This document shows, one piece after another, positions 49,723-58,366 of a DNA stretch of 64,000 nucleotides. The notes below the pieces were generated by a model. It was not told the DNA's origin and searched no databases. It was given only the letters and a program-made list of their open reading frames with translations. A program made the position numbers and the translations under genes. Source of the stretch: Deltaproteobacteria bacterium (GTDB taxonomy: Bacteria > BMS3Abin14); NCBI GenBank assembly GCA_013151915.1, contig JAADHJ010000016.1, positions 41,446-105,445 on the forward strand, given 5' to 3'. Numbering within the stretch: the stretch's first letter is position 1; every line of letters begins with the position of its first letter.

Positions 49723-50439
49723 ATGAATCGGGAGATCGGAGAACATCTGAGGCTTCTCAGGGAAGAATCCGGGGTGGACCTGCATTCACTGGCTGCAAGT
49801 ACCAGGATAGGCGTCAGGCAGCTCACGGCACTGGAAAATGGCGACTTTGACGAGCTTCCCGGCATCGTTTTCATTCGCGGGTACATTCGTAATATCTGCT
49901 CCGAACTGAATCGCAATCCTCAGAAACTTATCAATATGCTGGATGAGGGGTTCTTTGAGGAGGAACCTGAGGAGCCGCCCCCTGCCGATGGGGGCCCGCG
50001 GAGAGTTTTCCTTCCGGCAGCCGTAGCTTCAGTCGTTTTCGTCACCCTTTTGATCGGCGGCTATCTCCTCCTTGGGAGAAACGGTGGCGTTCGTCCGACC
50101 GATAGGAGTGAGCAGGGCAAGGTGAAGGCTGCCGCCGATCTTCTCCCGATGGATACCGATGAGCAGGCTCTCAGCCGGTCGGAGGCGCTTCAGGATCTTG
50201 ACCTCGCTATTCATGCCGTCGAAAAAACCTGGCTGAGGATTCATACGGACGGGTCCGCACCCTGGGAGACGACGATGAGGCCCGGCGATGTCGTTCATCT
50301 GAGGGCGAATGAGAGCATTGTTCTGCTGATCGGGAATGCCGGGGGAATCTTCTTCGAGTTGAACGGAAAGCGGTTTGGTCCTCCGGGTTCCCATGGCCAG
50401 GTTATCTCCAATTACGTCATTACCAGGGATAATCTTTAA
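49723..50439 (+). CDS. RodZ-like helix-turn-helix membrane protein
   Basis: RodZ links the MreB cytoskeleton to the membrane. The 238-residue product has an N-terminal helix-turn-helix (IGEHLRLLREESGVDLHSLA to LTALENGDFDELPGIVFIRGYIRN), a proline/acidic linker, one membrane helix (LPAAVASVVFVTLLIGGYLLL) and a C-terminal beta domain of the DUF4115 type (TWLRIHTDGSAPWETTMRPGD). The length is shorter than E. coli RodZ. The ATG at 49723 lacks a strong Shine-Dalgarno sequence; an in-frame GTG at 49714 is possible. It follows the pilW-like gene across two repeat copies. Confidence 0.87.
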   Translation: MNREIGEHLRLLREESGVDLHSLAASTRIGVRQLTALENGDFDELPGIVFIRGYIRNICSELNRNPQKLINMLDEGFFEEEPEEPPPADGGPRRVFLPAAVASVVFVTLLIGGYLLLGRNGGVRPTDRSEQGKVKAAADLLPMDTDEQALSRSEALQDLDLAIHAVEKTWLRIHTDGSAPWETTMRPGDVVHLRANESIVLLIGNAGGIFFELNGKRFGPPGSHGQVISNYVITRDNL

Positions 50440-50440
50440 G

Positions 50441-52480
50441 GTGAAATCTGAATTGTCTGTTGAAAGATTGCGAAATATCGGGGTTATTGCCCATATAGAC
50501 GCAGGTAAAACCACCACAACGGAGCGGATCCTCTTCTACACCGGCAAGATACACCGGATGGGTGAGGTGGATGATGGATCCACCCAGATGGATTGGATGC
50601 CGCAGGAACAGGAGCGGGGTATAACCATTACCTCCGCCGCGACAACCTGCCGATGGCGGGATTGTTTCATCAACATCATTGATACCCCCGGCCATGTTGA
50701 TTTTACTGCCGAAGTAGAGAGGTCCCTCCGTGTCCTTGATGGCGCAGTTGTTATTTTCTGTGCCGTAGCCGGTGTTCAGCCACAGTCCGAGAAGGTCTGG
50801 AGACAGGCCGATAAATATCATGTTCCTCGTATAGTATTCGTTAATAAATTAGATAGGATAGGAGCAAAACATAATAAAGCACTTGAAGAGATGAAATCTA
50901 TCCTTGACGCTGCGCCCCTTCCTCTGCAAATGCCCGTCGGTGAGGAATCCGGGTTTTCCGGCGTCGTGGATCTTCTGACTATGGAACTCATTACCTGGGA
51001 AGACGACGAGACGGCAAATCCCATTAGATCCCCGGTGCCTGAAGAACTGAGGGAAGACGCAGTTTCATGTAGGGACTCCCTTCTGGAGCTTCTTTCCGAG
51101 TCCGATGAGAGGGTAATGGAACTTTTTCTCGAGGGAAAGGATGTGCCCCGGGACCTGGTGATGGAGGCGGTTCGCCGGGGGACTCTCAGGAGGGAATTCT
51201 ACCCGGTTCTGTTTGGATCTTCCCTGAAGAATAAAGGTGTTCAGCCGCTGCTCGACGCCATCGTCGATTATCTCCCATCCCCTCTGGACCTTTCGGCCGT
51301 GTCAGGTACCTGGAAGGGAGAGAAAATTTTCAGGGCTCCTGATCCTGATGAATCCTTCAGCGCCCTCATGTTCAAGATCATGACCTACTCCGGGAGACCC
51401 AACCTCTACTACGTTCGGGTATATTCCGGGAGCCGTCGGGTCGGCGAGAAAATGTTCAATGCCAGGTCCGGGAAAGTGGAGCGGGCCCTGAAAATCCTCA
51501 GGATGCACGCCAACCGCAGGGAGGAAATACAACAGATGGATGCCGGGGACATCGTTGCGCTGGTGGGTCTTAAGGACGCCCGTTCAGGGGATACATTGTG
51601 CGATGGACAGACTCCCATCGTCCTGGAGGAACTCTCCTTTCCGGAGCCTGTTATCTTCATCGCCATCGAGCCGAAAAGTGCGAAAGACCAGGAGAGGATG
51701 ATGGATGTCCTTTCCCTGCTGGCCCAGGAGGACCCCAGTTTCGGCGTCAAGGTGGATGAGGAAACAGGTCAGGTCATACTCAGCGGCATGGGTGAGCTTC
51801 ACCTGGAGGTGCTGGTCGACAGACTTTTTCAGGATTTCAAGGTCGAAGGAAGGGTGGGCAAGCCACAGGTGTCATATCGCGAAACCATCACCCGGCAGGT
51901 CACGGCTCAGGAGAGATTTGCCAGGGAGATCGCCGGGAAAGAGCACGAGGTGTCCATAACCCTCAAAGTGGAGCCGCTCCCAAGGGGGGGGAAGGTCCAG
52001 TACGTCGATGCATGCCCGGACGGTCAGGTTCCGGCCGAATTCAAAGGTCTTGTCGCTCAGAGTATTTACGATGCGGCGTCCAGCGGAGCCTTGGCCGGGT
52101 ACCCGGTCATTGACATTCAAGCCACCTTGTTGGATTGTGCCCACAACCATGAGCGTTCCACTGACATTGCCTACCGTGCCGCCGCCGTCAACGCTTTTAA
52201 CAGGTGTTTAAGGGAAGGTGTCCCGGTTCTTCTGGAGCCTTTCATGTCGGTGGAGGTTGAAACGCCGGGTGAATTTACGGGTGAGGTTATGGGAAGCCTC
52301 AATGCCAGGCGGGCGGTGATACAGGGCACGGACAGACATGGCCAGGTGGATGTCGTCAGGGCCAAGGTGCCCCTCAAGGAGATGTTTGGATACACTACAT
52401 CCTTAAGGTCGGTTACCCAGGGAAGGGGTGTGTTTTCCATGGAATTGTCACATTATAAGCCTGTGGAAAAACAATCATGA
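50441..52480 (+). CDS. fusA: Elongation factor G paralogue
   Basis: EF-G moves the ribosome along mRNA; second copies in some bacteria serve ribosome recycling. The 679-residue product has the GTPase motifs GVIAHIDAGKTTTTERIL, ERGITITSA, DTPGHVDF and FVNKLDRIGA, then domains II-V (SGRPNLYYVRVYSG, LSGMGELHLEVLVDRL, GQVPAEFKGL, GYPVIDIQ). It is not next to rpsL/rpsG/tuf, where the main fusA usually lies, so it may be a second copy; this is inference. Codons around 50821-50885 are unusually AT-rich. The GTG at 50441 follows the RodZ-like stop by one base. Confidence 0.88.
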   Translation: MKSELSVERLRNIGVIAHIDAGKTTTTERILFYTGKIHRMGEVDDGSTQMDWMPQEQERGITITSAATTCRWRDCFINIIDTPGHVDFTAEVERSLRVLDGAVVIFCAVAGVQPQSEKVWRQADKYHVPRIVFVNKLDRIGAKHNKALEEMKSILDAAPLPLQMPVGEESGFSGVVDLLTMELITWEDDETANPIRSPVPEELREDAVSCRDSLLELLSESDERVMELFLEGKDVPRDLVMEAVRRGTLRREFYPVLFGSSLKNKGVQPLLDAIVDYLPSPLDLSAVSGTWKGEKIFRAPDPDESFSALMFKIMTYSGRPNLYYVRVYSGSRRVGEKMFNARSGKVERALKILRMHANRREEIQQMDAGDIVALVGLKDARSGDTLCDGQTPIVLEELSFPEPVIFIAIEPKSAKDQERMMDVLSLLAQEDPSFGVKVDEETGQVILSGMGELHLEVLVDRLFQDFKVEGRVGKPQVSYRETITRQVTAQERFAREIAGKEHEVSITLKVEPLPRGGKVQYVDACPDGQVPAEFKGLVAQSIYDAASSGALAGYPVIDIQATLLDCAHNHERSTDIAYRAAAVNAFNRCLREGVPVLLEPFMSVEVETPGEFTGEVMGSLNARRAVIQGTDRHGQVDVVRAKVPLKEMFGYTTSLRSVTQGRGVFSMELSHYKPVEKQS

Positions 52481-53289
52481 CGTTCGTTGTGTTTACCGAT
52501 CTGGACGGCACCCTCCTGGACCATGATACCTATGGATTCAGAATGGCTCTGCCCGCTCTGGACATGCTGCTCAGGAGAAATATCGCGATTGTGCCGGTCA
52601 CCAGCAAAACCTTGACCGAGGTACGGTGGTGGATGGGTATCCTCGGGATCAAAGGACCCTTTATCTATGAAAATGGCGGCGGAATCATTATCCCCGAAGA
52701 CTACTTCCCCGGAAAGGTCCAGGGGGCTTCCAGGGAGGAGATCGGGTTGAGGATTTCCCTGGGCAGGAAGATTTGTGATGTGCGGAATGCCCTGAGGGAT
52801 ATGGCCGTTGAACTCGGATTATCCATTCGGGTATACGGGGACATGTCATATGGCGAGATAGCATCAACGACGGGGCTGCAGGGCCGGGAGTTGGAAAACA
52901 GCAAAAGGCGTGAATTCGACGAACCTTTCCTCGTCGATGGAGATTATGATCAGGATGCGTTAATGAAATCCGCGCGGTCCAGGGGGATGACGGTCATTCG
53001 TGGAGGGCGTTTCTACCATCTGGTCGGTGGCTGTGACAAGGGGAAGGCGGTCCGGATACTGATGGACCTTTTTCGCAGAAAGTGCGGAGATATTATTTCC
53101 ATGGGCATAGGTGACAGCGAAAACGACATCGGTCTTTTTCAGGCCGTGGACCTGCCCTTTCTGGTACAGCGCCCGGATGCGACCTACTCGCCCGGAATCC
53201 CGGCGGTTGCGGCCGAGAGGGTCGCAGCCCCCGGTCCGGCGGGATGGCGGCTGGCCATAGAAGGGTTCGTTTCCAGTGAAATCAATTGA
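52477..53289 (+). CDS. HAD-IIB hydrolase, mannosyl-3-phosphoglycerate phosphatase-like
   Basis: The 270-residue product is a Cof-type HAD hydrolase. Motif I is FTDLDGTLLDHDT, motif II lies in VPVTSKTLTEVR, the conserved FIYENGGGIIIP follows, and motif IV is MGIGDSENDIGLF. The ENGGxI pattern and length match the mannosyl-3-phosphoglycerate phosphatase branch, which makes the solute mannosylglycerate, but no synthase gene is seen in the window. The true substrate is therefore open. It overlaps fusA by four bases and rnc by 14. Confidence 0.83.
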   Translation: MTFVVFTDLDGTLLDHDTYGFRMALPALDMLLRRNIAIVPVTSKTLTEVRWWMGILGIKGPFIYENGGGIIIPEDYFPGKVQGASREEIGLRISLGRKICDVRNALRDMAVELGLSIRVYGDMSYGEIASTTGLQGRELENSKRREFDEPFLVDGDYDQDALMKSARSRGMTVIRGGRFYHLVGGCDKGKAVRILMDLFRRKCGDIISMGIGDSENDIGLFQAVDLPFLVQRPDATYSPGIPAVAAERVAAPGPAGWRLAIEGFVSSEIN

Positions 53290-53950
53290 GGCCCGGCTGG
53301 GATATCGCTTCCGGGACAGAAGGCTCCTGACCCAGGCCTTGACCCACCCATCGGCCGTATCCGAGGGCAGGTCCGATGGCCCTGACTATCAGCGGTTGGA
53401 GTTTCTTGGTGATGCGGTCCTTCAGCTTGTCGTCTCCCAGATTCTCATGTCCCGTTACCCCCAACGGGGTGAAGGGGACCTTAGTTTCATCAGGTCGGAA
53501 ATTGTCAGGAAGGAGAACCTTGCCGACAGGGGAGAAAATATAGGGATACTTGAGCACATCATTACGGGGCCCAGCCTTGCGTCCGCCGAAAGTGTTGCCT
53601 TCAGGACGGTGGCGGCCGAGGCGCTGGAATCGATTTTTGGCGCGGTATTTCTGGACGGTGGTTGGGATGCGGCCAGGAAAGCGACCGTTTTGGTCCTGGG
53701 GGATTTTCCGAATCCGGGTGATGGTCTGAAAGGGTCCAAATCCCTCCTGCAGGAGATCATCCAGGGCCGTTTTGACGGCGACGTCCCCGTCTACAGGGTT
53801 GAGGAACTGAGCCATGGAACTCCGGAGAGCAGGTTTCAGGCTGCAGTTTACCACGGGAAAAGGTTGCTTGGAACAGGTTCGGGGAGGAGCAAGAAGAGGG
53901 CCGAGGAATCGGCGGCCGAAAGAGCGCTCAGAAAGCTGAAGGATCCATAA
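53276..53950 (+). CDS. rnc: Ribonuclease III
   Basis: RNase III cuts double-stranded RNA in rRNA and mRNA processing. The 224-residue product has the nuclease signature RLEFLGDAVLQLVVS, then LSFIRSEIVRKENLA, AVAAEALES-type TVAAEALESIFGAVFLDGGW with the second acidic pair, and a C-terminal dsRNA-binding domain (KSLLQEIIQGRF to SGRSKKRAEESAAERAL). GTG start inside the HAD gene. It lies before era, as in many bacteria. Hairpin repeats in transcripts would be possible substrates. Confidence 0.93.
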   Translation: MKSIEARLGYRFRDRRLLTQALTHPSAVSEGRSDGPDYQRLEFLGDAVLQLVVSQILMSRYPQRGEGDLSFIRSEIVRKENLADRGENIGILEHIITGPSLASAESVAFRTVAAEALESIFGAVFLDGGWDAARKATVLVLGDFPNPGDGLKGSKSLLQEIIQGRFDGDVPVYRVEELSHGTPESRFQAAVYHGKRLLGTGSGRSKKRAEESAAERALRKLKDP

Positions 53951-53951
53951 A

Positions 53952-54023
53952 ACTTCGCTTTGCGTTGAGTAAAAAGCCATTAATGAAAAAGGGCATGGCG
54001 ACAGGTTTTCGAGGGGTTATCAA
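53952..54023 (+). repeat. Multi-hairpin repeat, decayed partial copy
   Basis: ACTTCGCTTTGCGTTGAGTA, AAAAGCCATTAATGAAAAAG and TTTTCGAGGGGTTATCAA are remnants of modules 4-5. The GAGGGG in its end is placed about 9 bases before the GTG start of era and is the only ribosome-binding site seen there. Confidence 0.7.
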
Positions 54024-54025
54024 TA

Positions 54026-54916
54026 GTGACGGTTTTTAAGTCGGGTTTTGTCGGGATTCTCGGGAGGCCTAATGTTGGGAAGTCGACCCTCCTCAACATC
54101 CTTTGCGGGGAGAAACTCGCCATCATATCGGCCAAACCGCAGACAACCCGGAACCGCATCCTCGGGGTGCTGCACGGGTCCGGTTTCCAGATCGTCTTTC
54201 TGGACACTCCGGGGATGCATGAGTTCGGAAAGGCGCTGAACCGGTACATGCGCGGGGTAATCGAAGGGGTAGCGAAGGATGTGGACACGGTAATCTACAT
54301 GGTGGACGCGACTCGCGAACAGGGTCGGGAGGACGCCCTTGCGCTGGACCTGATGCCCGCCGGGACGGCCATACCGGTCATTCTGGCGGTCAACAAGGTG
54401 GATCAGGCAGGTGAAAAAAAGGCCGGAGAACGGGCGAAAATGCTGGAAGAGGCATACCCTTTCAGTGGTATCTTCCCCGTGAGCGCCCTGAAGGGCACGG
54501 GCATTGAAAGCCTACGGGAGCACATCATCGCGAACCTGCCGGAGGGGGTCCCGTATTTTCCGGAGGATATGGTTACCGACCAGCCCCTGGACTTCAGATT
54601 GGCGGAGATCATCAGGGAAAAACTGTTTGACCTGACCGGACAGGAAGTTCCCTATGCCGCGGCTGTTGTTGTTGAGGACGTATCACCAAGGAACGATGGA
54701 CTGCTTGAGGTTTCAGGCATGATCTACGTCGAGAGGGAGACACAGAAGGGCATCATCATAGGCAAGGGCGGCAGGATGATTCAGGATATAGGAAAGGCCG
54801 CCCGCCTCGACATGGAACAATGGCTGGGCCGAAAGGTGTACCTGGCCCTGAGGGTCAAGGTCAAAAAGAAATGGACGGACCGGGAAGGGATACTCAGACA
54901 GTTCGGCTACAGATGA
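54026..54916 (+). CDS. era: GTPase Era
   Basis: Era is a GTPase that binds 16S rRNA during 30S ribosome maturation. The 296-residue product has G1 GRPNVGKSTLLN, the switch region KPQTTRNRILG, G3 DTPGMHE, G4 NKVDQ, and a C-terminal KH domain (GIIIGKGGRMIQDIGKAARLDME). The length is normal. GTG start at 54026, preceded by a repeat end. rnc lies upstream. Confidence 0.95.
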   Translation: MTVFKSGFVGILGRPNVGKSTLLNILCGEKLAIISAKPQTTRNRILGVLHGSGFQIVFLDTPGMHEFGKALNRYMRGVIEGVAKDVDTVIYMVDATREQGREDALALDLMPAGTAIPVILAVNKVDQAGEKKAGERAKMLEEAYPFSGIFPVSALKGTGIESLREHIIANLPEGVPYFPEDMVTDQPLDFRLAEIIREKLFDLTGQEVPYAAAVVVEDVSPRNDGLLEVSGMIYVERETQKGIIIGKGGRMIQDIGKAARLDMEQWLGRKVYLALRVKVKKKWTDREGILRQFGYR

Positions 54917-54953
54917 ATCGTTGGCGGGAAGCCGTCCAGGAGAGGGTTAGAAG

Positions 54954-56306
54954 ATGTACATCAGTAAAATTGATACTCTGATCGACAGTATTAAAAAACT
55001 CATCAGGCGTGGAGCCACCCAGAACGTCAAGAAGATCATCGAGAAGATGCATGCCGCCGATGTGGCCTATATCTTCAGATACCTCAATGATAATGAACAG
55101 TCCGCGATTTTCGGTCTTATCGATGACACTGAGACCTCCTCCGAAATTCTCAGCCAGCTGGATACGCCCTCGAGTGCCAATATACTCACACAGATTGGAG
55201 CCGAGCGAGCCGCCGTCATCCTGAGGCAAATGGATCCCGACGATGAGGTAAGCGTCCTTGAGGAAGTGGATGATAACATCCGGGAAGAGATCCTCAGCTT
55301 CATGTCGACGTCCGACAGCGAGAGGGTGGAGGAACTTCTTCAATATCCGGACGACAGTGCCGGGCGCATCATGAATACAAATCAATTCGCCCTTTTTGAG
55401 GATGTGACGGTGGCTGAAGCCATTGCGGAACTTCAGCGAAAGGGCACCGATTCCACCGAGATGGTCTTTTACCTCTATGTTATCGATAAACGCAATCATC
55501 TTGTGGGTGTCTCCTCCCTGAGGCAATTGCTCCTGGTTTCTCCCGAGACCCCGATCAAGAATGTCATGACGCAGAATGTAGTCAGTGTGAAGCCCGAGAC
55601 CGACCAGGAGGATGTCGCGAGGGTCGTTGAACGGTACGACCTCCTGGCTGTCCCGGTAGTGGACCATGAGAACAAGCTCCTGGGGATCGTTACGGTTGAC
55701 GACGTCATCGATGTTATCCGTCAGGAGGCTACCGAAGATATTCTGAAGATGGCGGGTACGGGCGACGAGTACCTGTCCCGGTCCATTTTCCGGCGTGCGC
55801 GGATGAGGTTTCCCTGGCTGCTTGCGGCCTTCATCGGCGAGAGTATCGGTATTCAGTTCCTGCACTATTTCAGCGGAACCATTGAACAGATCGTTGCTCT
55901 GGCCAACTTCCTTCCCATTATCCTGGCTATGGGGGGCAATATCGGCAGCACTTCGGTCACCATCGTCGTCCGCGGACTTGCCACCGGCCGTCTGAACGTA
56001 AAAGAACTGGGAAAGGTTATCTTAAAGGAACTCGGGGTTGCTCTGATTCTCGGGGGGCTTTACGGGGTCCTGCTTTTGGTCCTGGTATATCTCCAGTTCG
56101 GCGACGTAAGCTTCCTTGGTTTTGTGGTGGGATCCAGCCTTCTGATCTCCATGCTCATGGCCGCCGCCGTTGGTACCCTGATGCCCATAATCCTTCACCT
56201 GTCCGGGGTTGACCCGGCGGTAGCCACCGGTCCCTTCGTTACGAGTACCATCGACAGCCTCGGGATTCTTGTTTACCTGGGAATGGCAACCATCGTACTG
56301 ACGTAG
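54954..56306 (+). CDS. mgtE: Magnesium transporter MgtE
   Basis: MgtE is a homodimeric magnesium channel gated by cytoplasmic magnesium. The 450-residue product has the N domain of helical repeats (AADVAYIFRYLNDNEQSAIF, LLQYPDDSAGRIMNT), a pair of CBS domains (about residues 135-255: PIKNVMTQNVVSVKPETDQ, VVERYDLLAVPVVDHENKLLG) and five C-terminal membrane helices with NFLPIILAMGGNIGSTSVTIVVRGLATG and DPAVATGPFVTST, the pore motifs. The length is typical. The ATG at 54954 follows GAGAGGG by about 6 bases. Confidence 0.95.
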   Translation: MYISKIDTLIDSIKKLIRRGATQNVKKIIEKMHAADVAYIFRYLNDNEQSAIFGLIDDTETSSEILSQLDTPSSANILTQIGAERAAVILRQMDPDDEVSVLEEVDDNIREEILSFMSTSDSERVEELLQYPDDSAGRIMNTNQFALFEDVTVAEAIAELQRKGTDSTEMVFYLYVIDKRNHLVGVSSLRQLLLVSPETPIKNVMTQNVVSVKPETDQEDVARVVERYDLLAVPVVDHENKLLGIVTVDDVIDVIRQEATEDILKMAGTGDEYLSRSIFRRARMRFPWLLAAFIGESIGIQFLHYFSGTIEQIVALANFLPIILAMGGNIGSTSVTIVVRGLATGRLNVKELGKVILKELGVALILGGLYGVLLLVLVYLQFGDVSFLGFVVGSSLLISMLMAAAVGTLMPIILHLSGVDPAVATGPFVTSTIDSLGILVYLGMATIVLT

Positions 56307-56315
56307 GGTAGCTGA

Positions 56316-57065
56316 ATGGGTAATATCCATCAGACAGATGCCATCGTGCTTTCCCGGACGGACGTGGGCGAGGAGGATCGCATCCTCACTTTTCTCACCA
56401 GGGATTTCGGGCTGTTAAGGGCGGCTGCCGGTGGAGCAAGAAGCCTGAAAAAAGGACAAACGGGGCGTCTTGATCTTTTCGTCCTCAGTAACGTCCGGTT
56501 TTACGTTTCGGACAAACCGGGAAAGCTGTGCCGGATCCGGACGGTTGATGTCGTGGAGTCCTACCTGGGGATCAGGGATGACTTTAAGCGACTTTGCGTG
56601 GCCTCCGCAATGGCTGAACTGGTGGCGCACTGTATCCAGGAGGCCGACCCTGTTCCCGCCGTTTTTGAGCTTCTGTCAACCTGTCTTGGCCTGCTTGGCG
56701 CCGGCGCGGGTTCCATGCGGGTGCTCCTCATTTTCGAGATGAGGTTTCTAAAAGAACTTGGGCTGGCGCCTGAACTATCCAGATGCCTGGTCTGTGGCAG
56801 GGATATCACCGGCAAGTCATTCATCAGTCCTCCAAAGGGCGGACTCCTGCACCCGGAGTGTTCCTCCGGAGCGGGGAATGAGGAACTTACGTCCGGGGAT
56901 CTGGCAACTCTTCGCTTTATCGCAGGGAAGCCAATGAATTCCATCGGCAGGTTATCCATAGCGGATGGTTCGGCAGGCAGGATACTACCGGGACTGAACC
57001 GTTTTTCGGTACACCATCTCGGTTTCGAAACGAAAGCGCTTCGGATCTTTCTGCAGAACGAGTAA
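56316..57065 (+). CDS. recO: DNA repair protein RecO
   Basis: RecO helps load RecA onto gapped DNA. The 249-residue product has the N-terminal OB fold (TDAIVLSRTDVGEEDRILTFLTRDFGLLRAAAGGAR), a helical middle and a zinc-finger region CLVCGRDITG to LLHPEC with the cysteines kept. It begins nine bases after mgtE, and a partial hairpin repeat follows its stop. Confidence 0.92.
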   Translation: MGNIHQTDAIVLSRTDVGEEDRILTFLTRDFGLLRAAAGGARSLKKGQTGRLDLFVLSNVRFYVSDKPGKLCRIRTVDVVESYLGIRDDFKRLCVASAMAELVAHCIQEADPVPAVFELLSTCLGLLGAGAGSMRVLLIFEMRFLKELGLAPELSRCLVCGRDITGKSFISPPKGGLLHPECSSGAGNEELTSGDLATLRFIAGKPMNSIGRLSIADGSAGRILPGLNRFSVHHLGFETKALRIFLQNE

Positions 57066-57071
57066 TGAATA

Positions 57072-57135
57072 AAATGACACTTTCCGCTTTCCGTGGAGTA
57101 AAAAGCCATTAATAGACTTTTTACGACCCTATCAA
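57072..57135 (+). repeat. Multi-hairpin repeat, 3' part
   Basis: AATGACACTTTCCGCTTTCC (second arm of module 4), then GTAAAAAGCCATTAATAGAC and TTTTTACGACCCTATCAA (module 5). It begins a few bases after the recO stop. Confidence 0.82.
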
Positions 57136-57167
57136 TAGCAGACCATGAGCGGAACCCATGGGAAAAC

Positions 57168-57196
57168 TTGACATAATGGAGTATTAACGGTTAATT
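57168..57196 (+). promoter_or_regulatory. Possible promoter of glyQ
   Basis: A perfect TTGACA (57168-57173) is followed after 17 bases by TTAATT (57191-57196), a weak -10 match. The position, about 60 bases before glyQ, suits a promoter for the glyQS genes. Confidence 0.4.
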
Positions 57197-57254
57197 ATCC
57201 TCCGTGAAAGGGGAAGTCTCAGACTGTTTACATCTGTTTTGAGAGGAATTGGAA

Positions 57255-58166
57255 ATGATGGAGAAAAAATCGTATCAGCAGGTTGTCCTTGATCTTGAGC
57301 GGTTTTGGGCGGAAAAAGGCTGCGTCATTCAGCAGCCTTACGACCTGGAGGTAGGTGCGGGAACGCTTAACCCCGCCACGCTGCTGAGGGTCCTCGGTCC
57401 CGAACCCTGGAACGTGGCATACGTGGAGCCTTCCAGGCGTCCTACCGACGGCCGGTACGGGGAAAATCCCAACCGACTCCAGCACTATTATCAATATCAG
57501 GTTATTCTTAAACCTTCACCCGACAACATCCAGGACCTCTATCTCGAGAGCCTTTATGCCCTTGGTATCGATCCCAACCGTCATGACATCCGGTTCGTGG
57601 AGGACGACTGGGAGAATCCCACGGTGGGGGCCTGGGGGCTGGGCTGGGAGGTCTGGCTGGATGGGATGGAGATTACCCAGTTTACATACTTCCAGCAGGC
57701 GGGCGGTATCGACCTTAAACCCGTCTGTGCGGAACTGACCTACGGACTGGAACGCATCACAATGTATCTGCAGGGTGTGGACAATGTGTACAACCTGACC
57801 TGGACAGACGGTGTGACCTACGGGGATGTCCATCACCAGGGGGAGGTGGAGAACTCCACCTACAACTTCGAGACCGCGGATACGGCCATGCTCTTTAATC
57901 TGTTTGATATGTATGAAGCCGAATCCCGGAAAACCCTTGAAAATGGGTTGGTTCTGCCCGCCTACGACTACTGTTTGAAGTGTTCTCACACATTCAACCT
58001 GTTGGATGCGCGCGGGGCCATCAGCGTGACTGAGAGGACGAGCTTCATCCACCGGGTAAGAAATCTTTGTCGCGGCGCCGCCGAGGCCTACGTCGCCCAG
58101 CGAGAGGCGATGGGATACCCCCTCATGGGGAAGAACCTTCTGTCGGAGCAAAAGGGGTTGGAGTGA
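57255..58166 (+). CDS. glyQ: Glycyl-tRNA synthetase alpha subunit
   Basis: This is the catalytic subunit of the bacterial alpha2-beta2 glycyl-tRNA synthetase. The 303-residue product has the class II core with [73 protein letters not shown] and [24 protein letters not shown] lies 7-8 bases before the ATG at 57255; an adjacent ATG at 57258 is also possible. glyS follows after a repeat-filled gap of 200 bases. Confidence 0.95.
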   Translation: MMEKKSYQQVVLDLERFWAEKGCVIQQPYDLEVGAGTLNPATLLRVLGPEPWNVAYVEPSRRPTDGRYGENPNRLQHYYQYQVILKPSPDNIQDLYLESLYALGIDPNRHDIRFVEDDWENPTVGAWGLGWEVWLDGMEITQFTYFQQAGGIDLKPVCAELTYGLERITMYLQGVDNVYNLTWTDGVTYGDVHHQGEVENSTYNFETADTAMLFNLFDMYEAESRKTLENGLVLPAYDYCLKCSHTFNLLDARGAISVTERTSFIHRVRNLCRGAAEAYVAQREAMGYPLMGKNLLSEQKGLE

Positions 58167-58178
58167 CTTCATGTCCGA

Positions 58179-58331
58179 CGTCCAGCGGGGTAGAACAGTC
58201 CAGAGTCCATCCACCTTCGCTCTGCGAGCTATGGCGGACAGGGAGTCCAGAGTCCAGAGAGAAGAAAGGCGGACGCGGGGGACGAAAGGGTGTAGTAGGA
58301 GTGGACTCTAGACCCTAGATCCAAGACCCTG
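58179..58331 (+). repeat. GTCCAGAG/TAGACCC composite repeat
   Basis: GTCCAGCGGGGTAGAACAGT, CAGAGTCCAGAG units, GAAAGGCGGACGCGGG and CTCTAGACCCTAGATCC occur in the same order as at 23881-24018. It separates glyQ from glyS inside what is normally one operon. Confidence 0.7.
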
Positions 58332-58366
58332 AATGATCGAACTTGAAAACTGTGAGGATTTAACAG

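Noticed and set aside
52477..53289. Firm assignment as mannosyl-3-phosphoglycerate phosphatase
   Set aside because: The HAD-IIB motifs fit, but no mannosylglycerate synthase gene is seen in the window, so the substrate is left open.
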